Assembly (NCBI RefSeq): GCF_016103465.1
Contig: NZ_JAEEAP010000027.1
Location: forward strand, 1-40,058
DNA from: Streptomyces sabulosicollis
GTDB lineage: Bacteria; Actinomycetota; Actinomycetes; Streptomycetales; Streptomycetaceae
Direction: 5' to 3'
DNA length: 40,058 nt
This document shows, piece by piece, positions 1 to 8,153 of this stretch. Position 1 is the first letter of the stretch. Each line of letters starts with the position of its first letter. Below the pieces are notes generated by a model. The model saw only the letters and a list, made by a program, of their open reading frames with translations, was not told where the DNA came from and did not search any database. The position numbers and the translations under genes are program-made.

Positions 1-764
1 CCCGCCGCCCCCAGCTCCACCACCCATGTGGACTTGCGGTGCGTCGCCTCGGAGAAGGAGTACGCGAGCGGGGAGCCCGAGTAGCGGATGCGCTCGGTGA
101 TGGTCTGGCAGCCGTGCAGATGGCCGAGCGCCACGTAGTCGACACCGTCGAAGACCTCGGCGGGTACGGAGGCGACGCCGCCGACCGTGATGTCCCGCTC
201 GCTGTCGCTGACCGCGCCCCCGGTGACGAAGGCGTGCGCGAGGACGACGGACCGGGTGCCGGGCGGCCGGGCGGCGAGGTCGGCGCGCACCCGGTCCATG
301 GCGGCGCCCAGCACCGCCGTATGACCGGCCGCTGAGGCGCCCAGCTCCTCCCGCACCAGGCCGGGTTCGAGGTAGGGAAGGCCGTAGAAGGCCACCTCGC
401 CGTGGTCGTCGGAGAGGACGACGGGCGTGGCGCATCCGGCGGGGTCGGTGCGCAGATGGATCCCGGCCCGGTCGATCAGCCCGGCGCCGACGCCGAGACG
501 GCGGGCCGAGTCGTGGTTGCCGGAGATCATGACCGTCGGCACCCCGAGGTCCGCGAGCCGGTGCAGGGCGTCGTCGAAGAGCTCGACGGCGGCCAGCGGC
601 GGTACGGCGCGGTCGTAGATGTCGCCCGCGACGACCACCGCGTCGATGCGCCGCTCCCGCACGGTGGTGACGAGGTGGTCGATGAACTCCCGTTGCGCGG
701 CGAGGAGGCTGACCCGGTGAAAGGACCGTCCGAGGTGCCAGTCGGAGGTGTGCAGAATTCTCAC
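1..764 (-). CDS. sbcD: SbcD-type DNA repair exonuclease subunit, 3' end cut by the window edge
   Basis: This is the metallophosphoesterase (Mre11-like) nuclease subunit of the SbcCD complex, which opens hairpins and trims blocked double-strand ends in the cytoplasm. The GTG start at 764 gives RILHTSDWHLG; the two-metal site is visible as DWH (residues 8-10), GDIYD (47-51), GNHD (82-85) and a later GHLHG. About 254 codons are present with no stop, so the C-terminal part and the expected sbcC partner lie outside the window to the left. It is downstream of a strong hairpin that should separate it from the sulfate-transporter transcript. The family call is secure; the exact start is a choice based on the usual N-terminus. 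Confidence 0.93.
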   Translation of the reverse strand, partial: MRILHTSDWHLGRSFHRVSLLAAQREFIDHLVTTVRERRIDAVVVAGDIYDRAVPPLAAVELFDDALHRLADLGVPTVMISGNHDSARRLGVGAGLIDRAGIHLRTDPAGCATPVVLSDDHGEVAFYGLPYLEPGLVREELGASAAGHTAVLGAAMDRVRADLAARPPGTRSVVLAHAFVTGGAVSDSERDITVGGVASVPAEVFDGVDYVALGHLHGCQTITERIRYSGSPLAYSFSEATHRKSTWVVELGAA

Positions 765-841
765 AAGCGGTCTCCGACCTGCACTTCTGTCCTTCCTCCC
801 ACCCCAGTGGCCAGCATCACACCCGCGGCGTGCACACGGTG

Positions 842-876
842 CGGGCACCGACCACGTTAGCCGTGGTCGGTGCCCG
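842..876 (-). terminator. Perfect 15-bp hairpin, probable intrinsic terminator
   Basis: Bases 842-856 (CGGGCACCGACCACG) are perfectly complementary to 862-876, with a 5-nt loop at 857-861. There is no U-tract, as is common in actinomycetes. It sits after the sulfate transporter and the small ORF and before sbcD, all on the minus strand, so it would end that transcript. The stop codon of the small ORF (857-859) falls in the loop. Confidence 0.7.
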
Positions 877-958
877 GCCTCTCACGGACCTCGTATTTCC
901 CGCCCGTGTCGCCCATGCGGTGGCAGGGGAGCAGCCCGCCGCGGGCCGCGATCTCCAT
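857..958 (-). CDS. Possible 33-residue small protein downstream of the SulP gene
   Basis: An ATG at 958 opens a 33-codon frame ending TAA at 857-859. The peptide starts MEIAARGGLLPCHRMGDTGG and ends in a charged tail (KYEVRERPGTDHG). It has one Cys-His pair, but a single CxH is not a zinc site. It lies 9 bases downstream of the SulP stop, so co-transcription is plausible. No clear ribosome binding site is visible and I do not recognise a family. The last codons form one arm of the terminator hairpin. It could be a real small protein or chance. Confidence 0.35.
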   Translation of the reverse strand: MEIAARGGLLPCHRMGDTGGKYEVRERPGTDHG

Positions 959-967
959 CGGACACCC

Positions 968-2884
968 CTAGCCGTGGTGGTGGTCCCTCCACCGCACCTC
1001 CTCGGAGTCCTGGAGACCTTCGAACGGGCGGGTGTCCAGGTAGTACCACTCCGCGGACGGGCCCGGCCGGGAGGGGCCGTGGAACGCCTCGTCCAGCCCA
1101 CCGGACGACGACCGCTCATGCGGCTGTGGCGGCGGCCACGACGGGGACACGGGCGAGGACATGGGCGAGGACGCGGACGGGTGCGGGGATTCGGACGGGG
1201 ACGCGGGGCCCGGCTTTCGCTTCGGCTTCGGCCTCGGCCCCGGCCTCGGAAGGTCGGGCAGCAGCAGTTCCACCCGTACGGTGTCCGACGCCCGCTTCTG
1301 CTCCACGAACTCCTCGATCTGGCTGCGGCAGGCGTGGTCCAGATGGGTCACTCCCAGCAGGTCCAGCCGGATCCGCAGGGTCCCCGCCGACCCCACCGCC
1401 TCCAGCGCGTCGATCACCTTGGGCAGCCGCAGAAAGGTGGCGTTGCCCTTCATGACGACCTTGGCGGTGTCGCCCTCGATGTGGTGCTCGACGGAGGTCT
1501 GCGACATCCGCAGCGCGGCCAGCACGATCCCGGCGGCGAGCCCGACCAGCACCCCTTCCAGCAGCGCGGTGGCGACGATGGCGCCCGTGGTGAGGACCAT
1601 GACGGCGAACTCGCCGCGGTCCTGGTGCCACATCCTGGGGAACTGCTCGGGGGCCAGCAGCTTCCAGCCGCTGTGTACCAGGACACCGGCCAGCACGGAG
1701 ATCGGGATCAGGGCGAGAACGCCGGGCAGCAGGAGCGCGAAGGCGAGCAGCCACAGGCCGTGCAGGGTCCGGGAGATCCGGGTCCTGGCGCCGGACTGGA
1801 CGTTGGCCGAGCTGCGGGCGACGACAGCGGTCATGGGGAGCGAGCCCAGAACGCCGCAGATGGTGTTGCCCGCGCCCTGCGCGATCAGCTCCCTGTTGAA
1901 CTGGGTGCGCTTGCCGGTGTGCATCCGGTCCACGGCGGCGGCCGTGAACAGGCTCTCCGCCGACGCGATGACGGTGAAGGTGACGATGGCGGTGAGGATC
2001 GCCGGGTCGGTGAGCCCGGCGAACTGTTCGGGGCCCGGGACCTGGATGGCGGCCAGCAGATTGCCCACCTGGAGCGTCTTCACCTCGACGCCGGGGAGGG
2101 AGGCCACGGCGATGCCGAGGCCGACCGCGACGAGCGCGGCGGGGATCTTCTTGACCGGCCCCGGCACCTTCTTCCAGACGAAGCTGAGGACGACCGTGGC
2201 GATGCCGAGCAGCGCGGCGATCGCCGTCTGCGCGGTCATGAAGGTGTCGGCGACGTGCGCGGGGAAGCCGAGGATGTTCTCGATGGCCGTGCCGGGGGCC
2301 GTGGCATCGGCCAGCGGATAGGACTGGCTGAACATCAGCGGCAACCCGATCCCGGCGAGCATGCCCTGGACGACGGCGACCGAGGTGGCCTGGAACATCC
2401 GGCCCAGCCGGATCAGCCCCAGCACGATCTGCAGAATGCCCGAGCCCAGCACGATCACGCCGAGCATCGCGATGCCGTTGGCCTCCACCGTCTCCGCCAC
2501 CAGCGCGGCGAGTCCGGCGGCGGGCCCACTCACCTGGAGGGTGCTGCCCGGGGTCATGCCGACGACGAGGCCACCGATCACACCGGTGATGATGCCGAGT
2601 TCGGCCGGGGCACCCGAGGCGACGGCGACGCCGATGCAGAGGGGCAGGGCCACGAGGAAGACGACCAGCGAGGCGGTGATCTCGGTACCGAGGTCGATGC
2701 CCTCCATACGGGAACCGGGAGCAGCGGCCGTTTCTCCCACGGTTCCAGCGGTGGGCGGGTATGCGGGCATCGGCTGGGTCGGCCGGGCGTCGCGTGCCCC
2801 TTCGGGCGGAAACACCTCGTCGATGTCGTAGGACGGCGATGGAACCGGCTGAATCCGGCCACGGGCATGTCGTCCGCTCGTCAT
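968..2884 (-). CDS. SulP family inorganic anion transporter with C-terminal STAS domain
   Basis: This is a membrane transporter of the SulP/SLC26 family, carrying sulfate, bicarbonate or a similar anion; the substrate cannot be read from sequence. After a hydrophilic N-terminus of about 60 residues come many hydrophobic segments beginning TEITASLVVFLVALPLCIGV, with the family's PGSTLQVSGPAAGLAA stretch. A STAS domain follows near residues 450-550 (GDTAKVVMKGNATFL). The tail is odd: a Pro/Ser/Lys-rich linker and a short end (WYYLDTRPFEGLQDSEE). The 638-residue length is slightly long for the family. The ATG at 2884 has no strong ribosome binding site; the ATG giving MEGIDLG, about 60 residues in, is an alternative. 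It is divergent from the two-component pair. Confidence 0.88.
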   Translation of the reverse strand: MTSGRHARGRIQPVPSPSYDIDEVFPPEGARDARPTQPMPAYPPTAGTVGETAAAPGSRMEGIDLGTEITASLVVFLVALPLCIGVAVASGAPAELGIITGVIGGLVVGMTPGSTLQVSGPAAGLAALVAETVEANGIAMLGVIVLGSGILQIVLGLIRLGRMFQATSVAVVQGMLAGIGLPLMFSQSYPLADATAPGTAIENILGFPAHVADTFMTAQTAIAALLGIATVVLSFVWKKVPGPVKKIPAALVAVGLGIAVASLPGVEVKTLQVGNLLAAIQVPGPEQFAGLTDPAILTAIVTFTVIASAESLFTAAAVDRMHTGKRTQFNRELIAQGAGNTICGVLGSLPMTAVVARSSANVQSGARTRISRTLHGLWLLAFALLLPGVLALIPISVLAGVLVHSGWKLLAPEQFPRMWHQDRGEFAVMVLTTGAIVATALLEGVLVGLAAGIVLAALRMSQTSVEHHIEGDTAKVVMKGNATFLRLPKVIDALEAVGSAGTLRIRLDLLGVTHLDHACRSQIEEFVEQKRASDTVRVELLLPDLPRPGPRPKPKRKPGPASPSESPHPSASSPMSSPVSPSWPPPQPHERSSSGGLDEAFHGPSRPGPSAEWYYLDTRPFEGLQDSEEVRWRDHHHG

Positions 2885-3174
2885 GAGTACGCCCGGACAT
2901 CACCGTCGTTATCGAGCTCGAGTTCCTTGTCCGCGTTGCGCGGCCGGAATTCGGGAAATTGCCCGTCGGCCGGTTTCCGGTATTCGCGCGGAGCCCTCAT
3001 CATGCCTCCCTGACGGGTGGTTGGACCAGTTGCGAATCACCGTAGGGAGGGCCGTACCAGGCGAAGGCTAAACGAACACTAGAGCATGACAAGGTCTTCT
3101 CCAATATTCGGATCCGCGCTCGCAACATTACAAAAACCAGGAAGCCATTCCGGTATTGCGGTACACAGGTCCCC
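2885..3174. promoter_or_regulatory. Divergent intergenic region between the SulP gene and the response regulator
   Basis: These 290 bases carry no credible gene. The part from about 3060 to 3170 is clearly richer in A and T than the surroundings (for example around 3065-3085 and 3100-3135), as expected of a promoter region serving genes that start on each side. I could not assign specific -10/-35 boxes with confidence. Confidence 0.45.
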
Positions 3175-4038
3175 ATGACCGTACGAGCGCTGCTCATCGA
3201 GGATGACGAGACGATCGCCGAGCCCCTCGTCGAGGGACTGGGGCGGTATGGACTGATGGTGGGTCATGTCAGCACCGGGGCCGCCGGGCTGGAAGGGCCG
3301 TACGGGGACATCGTTCTGCTCGACCTGGGACTGCCGGACATGGACGGCATCGACGTCTGCCGCGGCATCCGGCAGGTGTCCGATGTGCCGATCATCATGC
3401 TCACCGCGCGGGGCGAGGAGGCCGACCGGGTCCTGGGGCTGGAGCTGGGCGCGGACGACTACCTGGCGAAGCCGTTCAGCATGCGGGAGCTGATCGCCCG
3501 GATCCGCGCGGTGACCCGGCGCTCCCAACGCACCGCGACCGCACCGCCCACCGCCGTCGCCACCGTTCCGCCCGCCGCCACGGTCCCGCCCGCCGCCACC
3601 GTTCCGGCCGCCGCCACCGCACCGGCCGCCACGGTCACCGCACCGGCCGCCGCCCAACCGCCGCCCCGGGAGCAGGAGCCGCTGGTCGTGGACCGCCGGA
3701 CGCGTCAGGTGTGGGTGGGCGGCACATCCGTCAGCCTCACGCCCAAGGAGTTCGAGCTGCTGGCCCTGCTCACCGAGGACCCGGGCGCCGTGTACTCGCG
3801 CCAGCAGATCCTCGACCGCGTCTGGGATCCCCACTTCCACGGGCCGACCAAGACCCTGGATGTGCACATCGCCACGCTGCGCCGCAAGCTGGGCGATCCG
3901 GCCTGGATCCAGACCCTGCGCGGGGTCGGCTTCCGTCTGGCGGTCCACTCGGGGGCCCCGGCGGGGACGCCTTCTGGGCCCCCTTCGGGGGTCCCGTACG
4001 CGGTCCCTCCGGCGGTCCCGGAGGCCGCCCGGCCGTGA
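3175..4038 (+). CDS. OmpR/PhoB-family response regulator
   Basis: This is the DNA-binding output of a two-component system. The receiver domain (residues 1-115) shows the acidic pair D10/D11, phospho-acceptor D50 in LLDLGLPDMDG, T77 and K99 in AKPF. The winged-helix DNA-binding domain lies at about residues 170-260 (LTPKEFELLALL, DPHFHGPTKTLDVHIATLRRK). Between them is an unusually long Ala/Pro/Thr/Val linker of about 45 residues, built from an 18-base tandem repeat; the normal linker is about 10-20 residues. A Pro-rich tail follows. The kinase gene starts in the overlap GTGA at 4035-4038, so the two are translationally coupled. The target genes are unknown; the divergent SulP gene is a candidate by position only. 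Confidence 0.95.
   Translation: MTVRALLIEDDETIAEPLVEGLGRYGLMVGHVSTGAAGLEGPYGDIVLLDLGLPDMDGIDVCRGIRQVSDVPIIMLTARGEEADRVLGLELGADDYLAKPFSMRELIARIRAVTRRSQRTATAPPTAVATVPPAATVPPAATVPAAATAPAATVTAPAAAQPPPREQEPLVVDRRTRQVWVGGTSVSLTPKEFELLALLTEDPGAVYSRQQILDRVWDPHFHGPTKTLDVHIATLRRKLGDPAWIQTLRGVGFRLAVHSGAPAGTPSGPPSGVPYAVPPAVPEAARP
3559..3630 (+). repeat. Four 18-base tandem units encoding the AATVPP-type linker
   Basis: Units lie at 3559-3576, 3577-3594, 3595-3612 and 3613-3630 (type GCCACCGTTCCGCCCGCC, with small differences). They encode the flexible Ala/Pro linker between receiver and DNA-binding domains of the response regulator. The unit length is a multiple of three, so copy-number change would keep the frame. 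Confidence 0.8.
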
Positions 4039-5549
4039 CCCGACGTCTGCTGCTCGGGTATCTGAGCCTCGCCGTGCTGACCCTGCTGAGCCTCGGCATA
4101 CCGCTCGGCTACGTCTACGGCAGAGCCGAGCGGGAACAGATCATCTCCTCGGCGGAGGACGAGGCCGAGTCGGTGGCCGCGTTCGCCTCGCTGTCCATCA
4201 TGGCGGGCCGGGAGCAGCGCGAGCTGCCGCACCGGGCGCGGCACTGTGCCGAGCGCATCCGCGGCCGGGTGGTCATCGTCGGCGACGACGGCCGGCTGCT
4301 GGCGACCTCGCATCCGCTGTCCGCCGCGGAGTCGCGGAACCTGGTGTCGCGCCCCGAGATCGCCGCCGCGCTGCGCGGCCGGGACGCGATCGACGTCCGG
4401 ACCTCCACCATCGGCGGCGTCCGCTATCTCTCGGTCGCCGCCCCCGTCGTCCACGGCGACGATCTGCAGGGCGCGGTGCGCCTCACCGTGCCCACCGACG
4501 CGGTGGAGGCCCGGGTCCACCGGATCTGGCTGCTGCTCGGCGTGGGCGGGCTCGCGATCCTCACGGCCGTCGCCGCCGTGGGGCTGGTCTTCGCCCGCTG
4601 GGCCAGCCGCCCCATCCTGGAGCTGGAGCGGTTCGCGCACCGCCTGGCCGACGGCCGGTTCACCACGCCCGCACCCGTGACCTCCGGCCCTCCTGAGGTG
4701 CGCAGCCTCGCCGCCACCTTCAACCAGACCGCCGCCCGGCTGGAGCATCTGCTGGCCTCCCAGCGCGCCTTCGCCGCCGAGGCGTCCCACCAGCTCAAGA
4801 CGCCGCTGGCGGCGCTGCGGCTACGGCTGGACAACCTGGAGGCCGAGATGACCGGGCACGCCCGGGAGGGTCTGGGCGCCGCGCTGACCGAGACCGACCG
4901 GCTGGCCCGGATGGTCGAGGGGCTGCTGGCGATGGCGCGGCTGGAGGAGAGCGCCGTCACCCCGGAAGCGGTCGACCTGGACCAGGTGTGCGCCGAGCGC
5001 CTGCTCGTCTGGAGCCCGCTCTTCGACCAGCACAAGGCCCGTCTCGCGCTGCTCGGCGACCGGGTCGGCCAGGCGCTCGCGGTGCCCGGTGCCATTGAGC
5101 AGATCCTGGACAACCTGCTCTCCAACGCGCTGCGTGCCACGCCCCTGGGCTCCACCGTCACCATGGTGCTGCGCTGTTCGGCCCCCGACCGCCGCCACCC
5201 GCCCGCGCGGCCCGCCCGGATCGAGCTGCATGTCATCGACGAGGGTCCCGGTATGACCGCCGATCAGCGGCGCCGCGCGTTCGACCGCTTCTGGCGCGCC
5301 CCCGACGCCCCGAAGGGCGGCACCGGTCTGGGTCTTTCGCTGGTGCAGCGGCTCGCCCACGCGAGCGGAGGGGAGGCCACCTTGGCCCGGGCGCCCGGTG
5401 GTGGTCTCGACGCCGCGATCCGGCTGCGGCCCGTGCCCCGGGCGCCCCAGGGCCGCCCGTCCAGAGTCGGCCTCCCCCGGAGAGTCCGGAGCGACCGGAG
5501 CGCACCGGAGTCCGCGCCGTCCCCGCCCTCGGTGCGCTCACCGGCGTGA
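4035..5549 (+). CDS. Sensor histidine kinase
   Basis: This is the membrane sensor partner of the preceding response regulator. The GTG at 4035 overlaps the regulator stop by four bases and yields a protein of 504 residues that begins with a transmembrane segment (LLLGYLSLAVLTLLSLGIPL). An extracytoplasmic domain of about 110 residues follows, then a second membrane helix (IWLLLGVGGLAILTAVAAVG) and a HAMP-like region. The dimerisation helix has the phosphorylated His in SHQLKTPLAALRLR. The ATPase domain has N box ILDNLLSNALRATP, G1 DEGPGM and G2 GGTGLGLSL. The signal sensed is not evident. The C-terminus has a disordered Arg/Pro/Ser tail. It runs to within 13 bases of the convergent YigZ gene. 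Confidence 0.95.
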   Translation: MTRRLLLGYLSLAVLTLLSLGIPLGYVYGRAEREQIISSAEDEAESVAAFASLSIMAGREQRELPHRARHCAERIRGRVVIVGDDGRLLATSHPLSAAESRNLVSRPEIAAALRGRDAIDVRTSTIGGVRYLSVAAPVVHGDDLQGAVRLTVPTDAVEARVHRIWLLLGVGGLAILTAVAAVGLVFARWASRPILELERFAHRLADGRFTTPAPVTSGPPEVRSLAATFNQTAARLEHLLASQRAFAAEASHQLKTPLAALRLRLDNLEAEMTGHAREGLGAALTETDRLARMVEGLLAMARLEESAVTPEAVDLDQVCAERLLVWSPLFDQHKARLALLGDRVGQALAVPGAIEQILDNLLSNALRATPLGSTVTMVLRCSAPDRRHPPARPARIELHVIDEGPGMTADQRRRAFDRFWRAPDAPKGGTGLGLSLVQRLAHASGGEATLARAPGGGLDAAIRLRPVPRAPQGRPSRVGLPRRVRSDRSAPESAPSPPSVRSPA

Positions 5550-5562
5550 GCCCGGTCCGTCC

Positions 5563-6189
5563 TCACGTGTCCTGGTACGCCTCGCCACCGAGCTCGAGTG
5601 CGGCGGTGCCGGCGGTGGTGTCCGCCAGCCAGTCGCGGAAGGCGTCCACGTCCGCGTCGGGCAGCCCCAGTTCGATCGTCACGGCCTCGGCGTAGCGCAC
5701 CTCCCGGACCGCCCGCCCCGTCGCCCGCAGGTCGTTCTCCAGCTTTCCGGCCCGCTGGTGGTCCACGGTGACGGTCACCAGCCGGAACCGCTGCCGGGTG
5801 ACGGTGCCCAGCGCGTCGAGCGCCTCGCCGACCGCGCCGCCGTAGGCCCGGATCAGACCGCCGGCGCCGAGCTTCACGCCCCCGTAGTAGCGGGTGACGA
5901 CGGCCACCGCGTACCGGATCTCGCGGCGCAGCAGCATCTGCAGCATCGGTGCCCCGGCCGTGCCGCCCGGCTCCCCGTCGTCGCTCGCCTTCTGCACACC
6001 GCCGTCCGCGCCGATGACATAGGCGAAGCAGTTGTGGGTGGCGGTGGGGTGCTCCTTCCTGACCCGCTGGATGACGTCCTGCGCCTCCTGCTCGGTCGCG
6101 GCGGGCGCGAGCGTGCAGAGGAAGCGCGATCTGTTGATCTCGGTCTCGTGCACGCCCTCGCGCGCGACCGTCCGGTACCGCTCCTGCAT
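5563..6189 (-). CDS. YigZ/IMPACT family protein
   Basis: This is a 208-residue cytosolic protein of the UPF0029/IMPACT family. These proteins are linked to translation control in eukaryotes; the bacterial role is not settled. Family motifs are clear: INRSRFLCTLAP, HPTATHNCFAY, DDGEPGGTAGAPMLQML and VVTRYYGGVKLGAGGL, followed by a C-terminal ferredoxin-like domain. The length is normal for the family. It is convergent with the histidine kinase gene and divergent from the ferritin-like gene. The assignment is firm but the function is not. Confidence 0.92.
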   Translation of the reverse strand: MQERYRTVAREGVHETEINRSRFLCTLAPAATEQEAQDVIQRVRKEHPTATHNCFAYVIGADGGVQKASDDGEPGGTAGAPMLQMLLRREIRYAVAVVTRYYGGVKLGAGGLIRAYGGAVGEALDALGTVTRQRFRLVTVTVDHQRAGKLENDLRATGRAVREVRYAEAVTIELGLPDADVDAFRDWLADTTAGTAALELGGEAYQDT

Positions 6190-6324
6190 CAGGCCACCCT
6201 ATGTCCCGCCTCTCCTGCGCCGGTCACGCGTGTGCGGCCGCCGATCGGGCGGAAACCCACGGCACCGGCGGAGCGGGACGGCGACCCGGGGTACGGATCT
6301 GGTCCCCGCCTCAGAGGAGCCCGT

Positions 6325-7527
6325 ATGTCCTTCAACCCGCTGGAGCAGCGTGGAATCCCGCTGGACCGCCAGACGCGCACGTGGCGTGAGCTGGACGTCA
6401 CCCCGATCGACCCGGACCGCTGCGACCCGTACACCCGGTGCCGGATCATCACGATGAACGGCATCGAGATCGAGGCGATCCTCTTCAGCCACCAGATGGC
6501 CCGCCACTGCGAGGACATGGACGTGAAGCGGCAGCTGGCCGAGACGCGCTCGGTCGAGGCGCAGCAGCAGAAGGCGGTGAACTGGCTGCTGCCGGGGCTG
6601 GCCTCGGTGCTGGAGACCACGATCGCCTATGAGCAGGTGGCGGTGGACCTGACCGCGTGGGTGGCCCGTATGGAGCCCGATCCGTACCTCACGCAGGCGT
6701 ACCAGTTCGGGGTGCTGGAGGACTTCGACCATCTGTACCGGTACGCCAACCTCTACGAGATGATCGAGCACCGCAAGGCGGAGGAGATCGTCCAAGGGCT
6801 GACGGAGATCATGCCGGGCCGCCCGACGAAGTACCATCACCGCAATCCGGTGGACAACGTCCGCGAGCCCTACGACCGTAACCAGACCAACCCGCTCTCC
6901 AAGCTGCACGCGCTGACGGTCATGTCGGCGGAGCAGCAGACCATGAACTTCTACATGAACGTCGGCCCGCAGTACATGGAGCCGATCGCCCGCCAGCTCT
7001 ACCAGGAGATCGGGCTGATCGAGGAGGAGCACGTCACCCACTACGAGTCCCTGGTCGACCCGGGCGAGACCTGGTGGGAGCGGCTGGTCAACCACGAGTA
7101 CAACGAGTGCTACCTCTACCACTCCTTCATGGAGCAGGAGTCGGATCCCAAGGTGAAGTCCATCTGGGAGCTGCACCTGAACATGGAGCTGGAGCACCTG
7201 CGCATCGCCTGCGACCTGATGCGCCGCAACGACGGCCGCGAACCGGAGGAGGTCGTCGCCCCGGAGCTGCCGAACGTGCTCACCTTCGAGCCCAACAAGG
7301 GATACATCCGCGAACTGCTGGACACACAGATCGACCTCACCACGCTCGGCACCGGCTATGTGCGCGAGGCCCATGAGCGCTTCGAGGCCATGCAGGCGCT
7401 GCTCAACGACGGCGACCAGCCACCGAGCGAGCGGGTGATGGCCCAGCACCGTGACATGTTCGGCCGGGAGTACCGGCTGGAGACCGAGGGTGAGCACCCC
7501 GAGCCGTCCCTGCGCTCACGCGACTGA
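6325..7527 (+). CDS. Ferritin-like diiron-type protein, 400 residues
   Basis: A predicted helical protein with the spacing of a ferritin-like four-helix bundle. Candidate metal ligands occur on successive helices: ETTIAYEQ, FDHLYRYANLYEMIEH, EEEHVTHYE and NMELEHLRIACD. I recognise the ferritin-like pattern but no named enzyme, so iron binding and any oxidase or storage activity are inference. The ATG at 6325 has a good ribosome binding site (GAGGAG at 6314-6319). It is followed after 31 bases by a hemerythrin gene, which suggests a shared job with iron, oxygen or peroxide. It starts about 135 bases from the divergent YigZ gene, so the promoter lies in that gap. Confidence 0.75.
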   Translation: MSFNPLEQRGIPLDRQTRTWRELDVTPIDPDRCDPYTRCRIITMNGIEIEAILFSHQMARHCEDMDVKRQLAETRSVEAQQQKAVNWLLPGLASVLETTIAYEQVAVDLTAWVARMEPDPYLTQAYQFGVLEDFDHLYRYANLYEMIEHRKAEEIVQGLTEIMPGRPTKYHHRNPVDNVREPYDRNQTNPLSKLHALTVMSAEQQTMNFYMNVGPQYMEPIARQLYQEIGLIEEEHVTHYESLVDPGETWWERLVNHEYNECYLYHSFMEQESDPKVKSIWELHLNMELEHLRIACDLMRRNDGREPEEVVAPELPNVLTFEPNKGYIRELLDTQIDLTTLGTGYVREAHERFEAMQALLNDGDQPPSERVMAQHRDMFGREYRLETEGEHPEPSLRSRD

Positions 7528-7558
7528 TCGATTCCCGGCCCTACGGAGGACAGACATC

Positions 7559-8143
7559 GTGGCAGACCGATCCGGAACCGGCGCCATCGGCGGCGAGGAC
7601 GATGTGGTGGCGCTGCTGATGCGCCAGCACGGTGACATCCGCAACCTCTTCGACGAGGTGGAGCGGACCACGGGGGACGAACGGCGGGACGCCTTCCGCA
7701 GGCTCGTCCGGCTGATGGCCGTCCATGAGACCGCCGAGGAGGAGGTCGTCCACCCCGTGGCGCGGCGGTCCTTCGACGGCGGTGAGGGGATGGTCGAGGA
7801 CCGTCTGCGGGAGGAGAAGCAGGCCAAGGAGAAGCTCGGCCGGCTCGACGACATGGACCCCGACAGCGCCGGGTTCCTGCCACTGCTCATGGAGCTGCGC
7901 ACCGAGGTCATGGCGCACGCCCGGGCCGAGGAGCGCTACGAGTTCATCCAGCTGCGGCGGCGCACCGACCCCGGGCAGCTCGCCTCGATGGCCAAGGCCG
8001 TACGGGCGGCCGAGGCCATGGCCCCGACCCGTCCGCACCCGGGCGTGGAGACGGCGGCGAAGAACATCGCGCTCGGGCCGATGGCGGCCACCATCGACCG
8101 CGCCCGTGACACGGTCCGCAAGGCGATGGGGAAGGACGGCTGA
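7559..8143 (+). CDS. Hemerythrin HHE domain protein
   Basis: This is a 194-residue cytosolic protein with an N-terminal hemerythrin-like helical bundle. The conserved ligands include RQHGDIRNLF, the HETAEEEVVHP pair of His with intervening Glu, and a C-terminal HARAEERYEF. Such proteins bind a diiron centre and sense or handle oxygen, NO or iron. The GTG at 7559 is preceded by GGAGG (7545-7549). A C-terminal extension of about 50 residues after the bundle is basic and of unknown role. It is in tandem with the ferritin-like gene and probably co-transcribed. Confidence 0.9.
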   Translation: MADRSGTGAIGGEDDVVALLMRQHGDIRNLFDEVERTTGDERRDAFRRLVRLMAVHETAEEEVVHPVARRSFDGGEGMVEDRLREEKQAKEKLGRLDDMDPDSAGFLPLLMELRTEVMAHARAEERYEFIQLRRRTDPGQLASMAKAVRAAEAMAPTRPHPGVETAAKNIALGPMAATIDRARDTVRKAMGKDG

Positions 8144-8153
8144 CCGCCTCCGG

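Noticed and set aside
830-3013. A 727-codon plus-strand frame through the SulP region
   Set aside because: It is antisense to a clear SulP protein and its composition (Arg/Gly/Asp/His-rich) is that of a high-GC shadow frame.
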